Part shown: piece by piece, positions 33,587 to 64,000 of the stretch
Position numbering within the stretch: position 1 is the first letter of the stretch
How the letters are laid out: each line of letters begins with the position of its first letter
From: Lycocorax pyrrhopterus obiensis
Taxonomy: Eukaryota > Chordata > Aves > Passeriformes > Paradisaeidae
Direction of reading: 5' to 3'
Length of the DNA stretch: 64,000 nt
Assembly (NCBI GenBank): GCA_014706295.1
Contig: JACSVZ010000009.1
Span: forward strand, 33,230,268-33,294,267
Notes under the pieces: generated by a model
Databases searched by the model: none
What the model was told of the DNA's origin: nothing
What the model saw: only the letters and a program-made list of their open reading frames with translations
Made by a program: the position numbers and the translations under genes

Positions 33587-34104
33587 TCAACCTGTTTTAA
33601 CAACTTCTTATGAAGATTTCTTGTTAAGAAAGTTCTCACCTGCTTCCCTACCTGATACTCATGTAAATGATCAACTGCCTGGTCTCTCCAAATTTTTACA
33701 TTGCAAGCATCCAGTCACTTTATCTTGGAGCCAGTACTTCAGAATATTCAATCTTGCTGATGTAAGTTAAAAATGCAAAATGGTTATTGCATAATTTATT
33801 AAAATGCTTAGAAAAATGATACAATTTAATGTGACACTAAAATACTAATTCAAAGTATTCTGTTTTCATTAAAAATGTGCAGTTGCCAATACAAAGAGTC
33901 TTGATCTGTTAAAATAGTTTCCTTTAAATAAACAACTAAGGATAAAAAAAATTACCGTGGCACTTAATAAAGGAGAATTTTGTTTTTAATTGCATATCAT
34001 AATGCTCAAATCAATCAATACACGTTCATCAGCAGCAGGGGCTATGCCTGCAGCCAGATCCTGTTTGCAGGGCAGAGCATTCCCAACTCTCAGAGCAGCT
34101 CCTG
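33587..34104 (-). other. DARS1: DARS1 3'UTR (inferred)
   Basis: AT-rich stretch between the stop codon and the candidate polyadenylation signals; extent inferred only. Confidence 0.45.

Positions 34105-64000
<29,896 letters not shown>

Overview
The window is vertebrate nuclear DNA and almost certainly avian. It holds the 3' to 5' run LCT - MCM6 - DARS1, all three genes on the minus strand and in the order known from other amniotes. Introns are compact (MCM6 spans about 12 kb), and the only recognisable dispersed repeats are CR1 LINE fragments with the bird-type 3' end ('ggtcccttccaacc...attctatg'). I cannot name the species.

Layout from left to right (that is, 3' to 5' along the genes). Positions 1-592 are LCT intron. 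LCT coding exons 14 to 1 lie between 593 and 14572; the last exons, for the rest of domain IV, the membrane anchor and the tail, are beyond the left edge. The interval 14573-17203 holds the LCT promoter, a diverged second copy of the LCT exon 1 start, and the MCM6 3'UTR. MCM6 is complete in 17 coding exons from 17204 to 29421, with a CpG-rich promoter to about 29665. The interval 29422-34104 is intergenic, with a long CR1 copy and the DARS1 3'UTR. DARS1 exons 16 to 4 run from 34105 to 59731, and its first three exons lie beyond the right edge.

All exons were placed by translation, GT-AG junctions and codon phase. The phases add up exactly: LCT 5,090 nt (1,696 codons plus 2 nt), MCM6 2,484 nt (827 aa plus stop), DARS1 1,289 nt (residues 73-501 in the human numbering). 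No frameshift or internal stop was seen. LCT is a four-domain intestinal brush-border glycosidase. MCM6 is a subunit of the replicative MCM2-7 helicase. DARS1 is cytosolic aspartyl-tRNA synthetase. They share no pathway; the link is old synteny. In humans the lactase-persistence enhancers lie inside MCM6 introns, so those introns may matter for LCT.

The main points for a second look are: a degraded duplicate of the LCT promoter and signal-peptide start about 1.6 kb upstream of the real one; a duplicated splice donor at LCT exon 10 whose use would add eight in-frame codons; loss of the catalytic nucleophile in LCT domain II; a CR1 element ending at the MCM6 exon 11 splice donor; a conserved-looking HNF1/GATA/TATA promoter; an E2F-type MCM6 promoter; and a few unexplained intronic ORFs. 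I found no RNA genes, CRISPR arrays or unknown multi-gene system.
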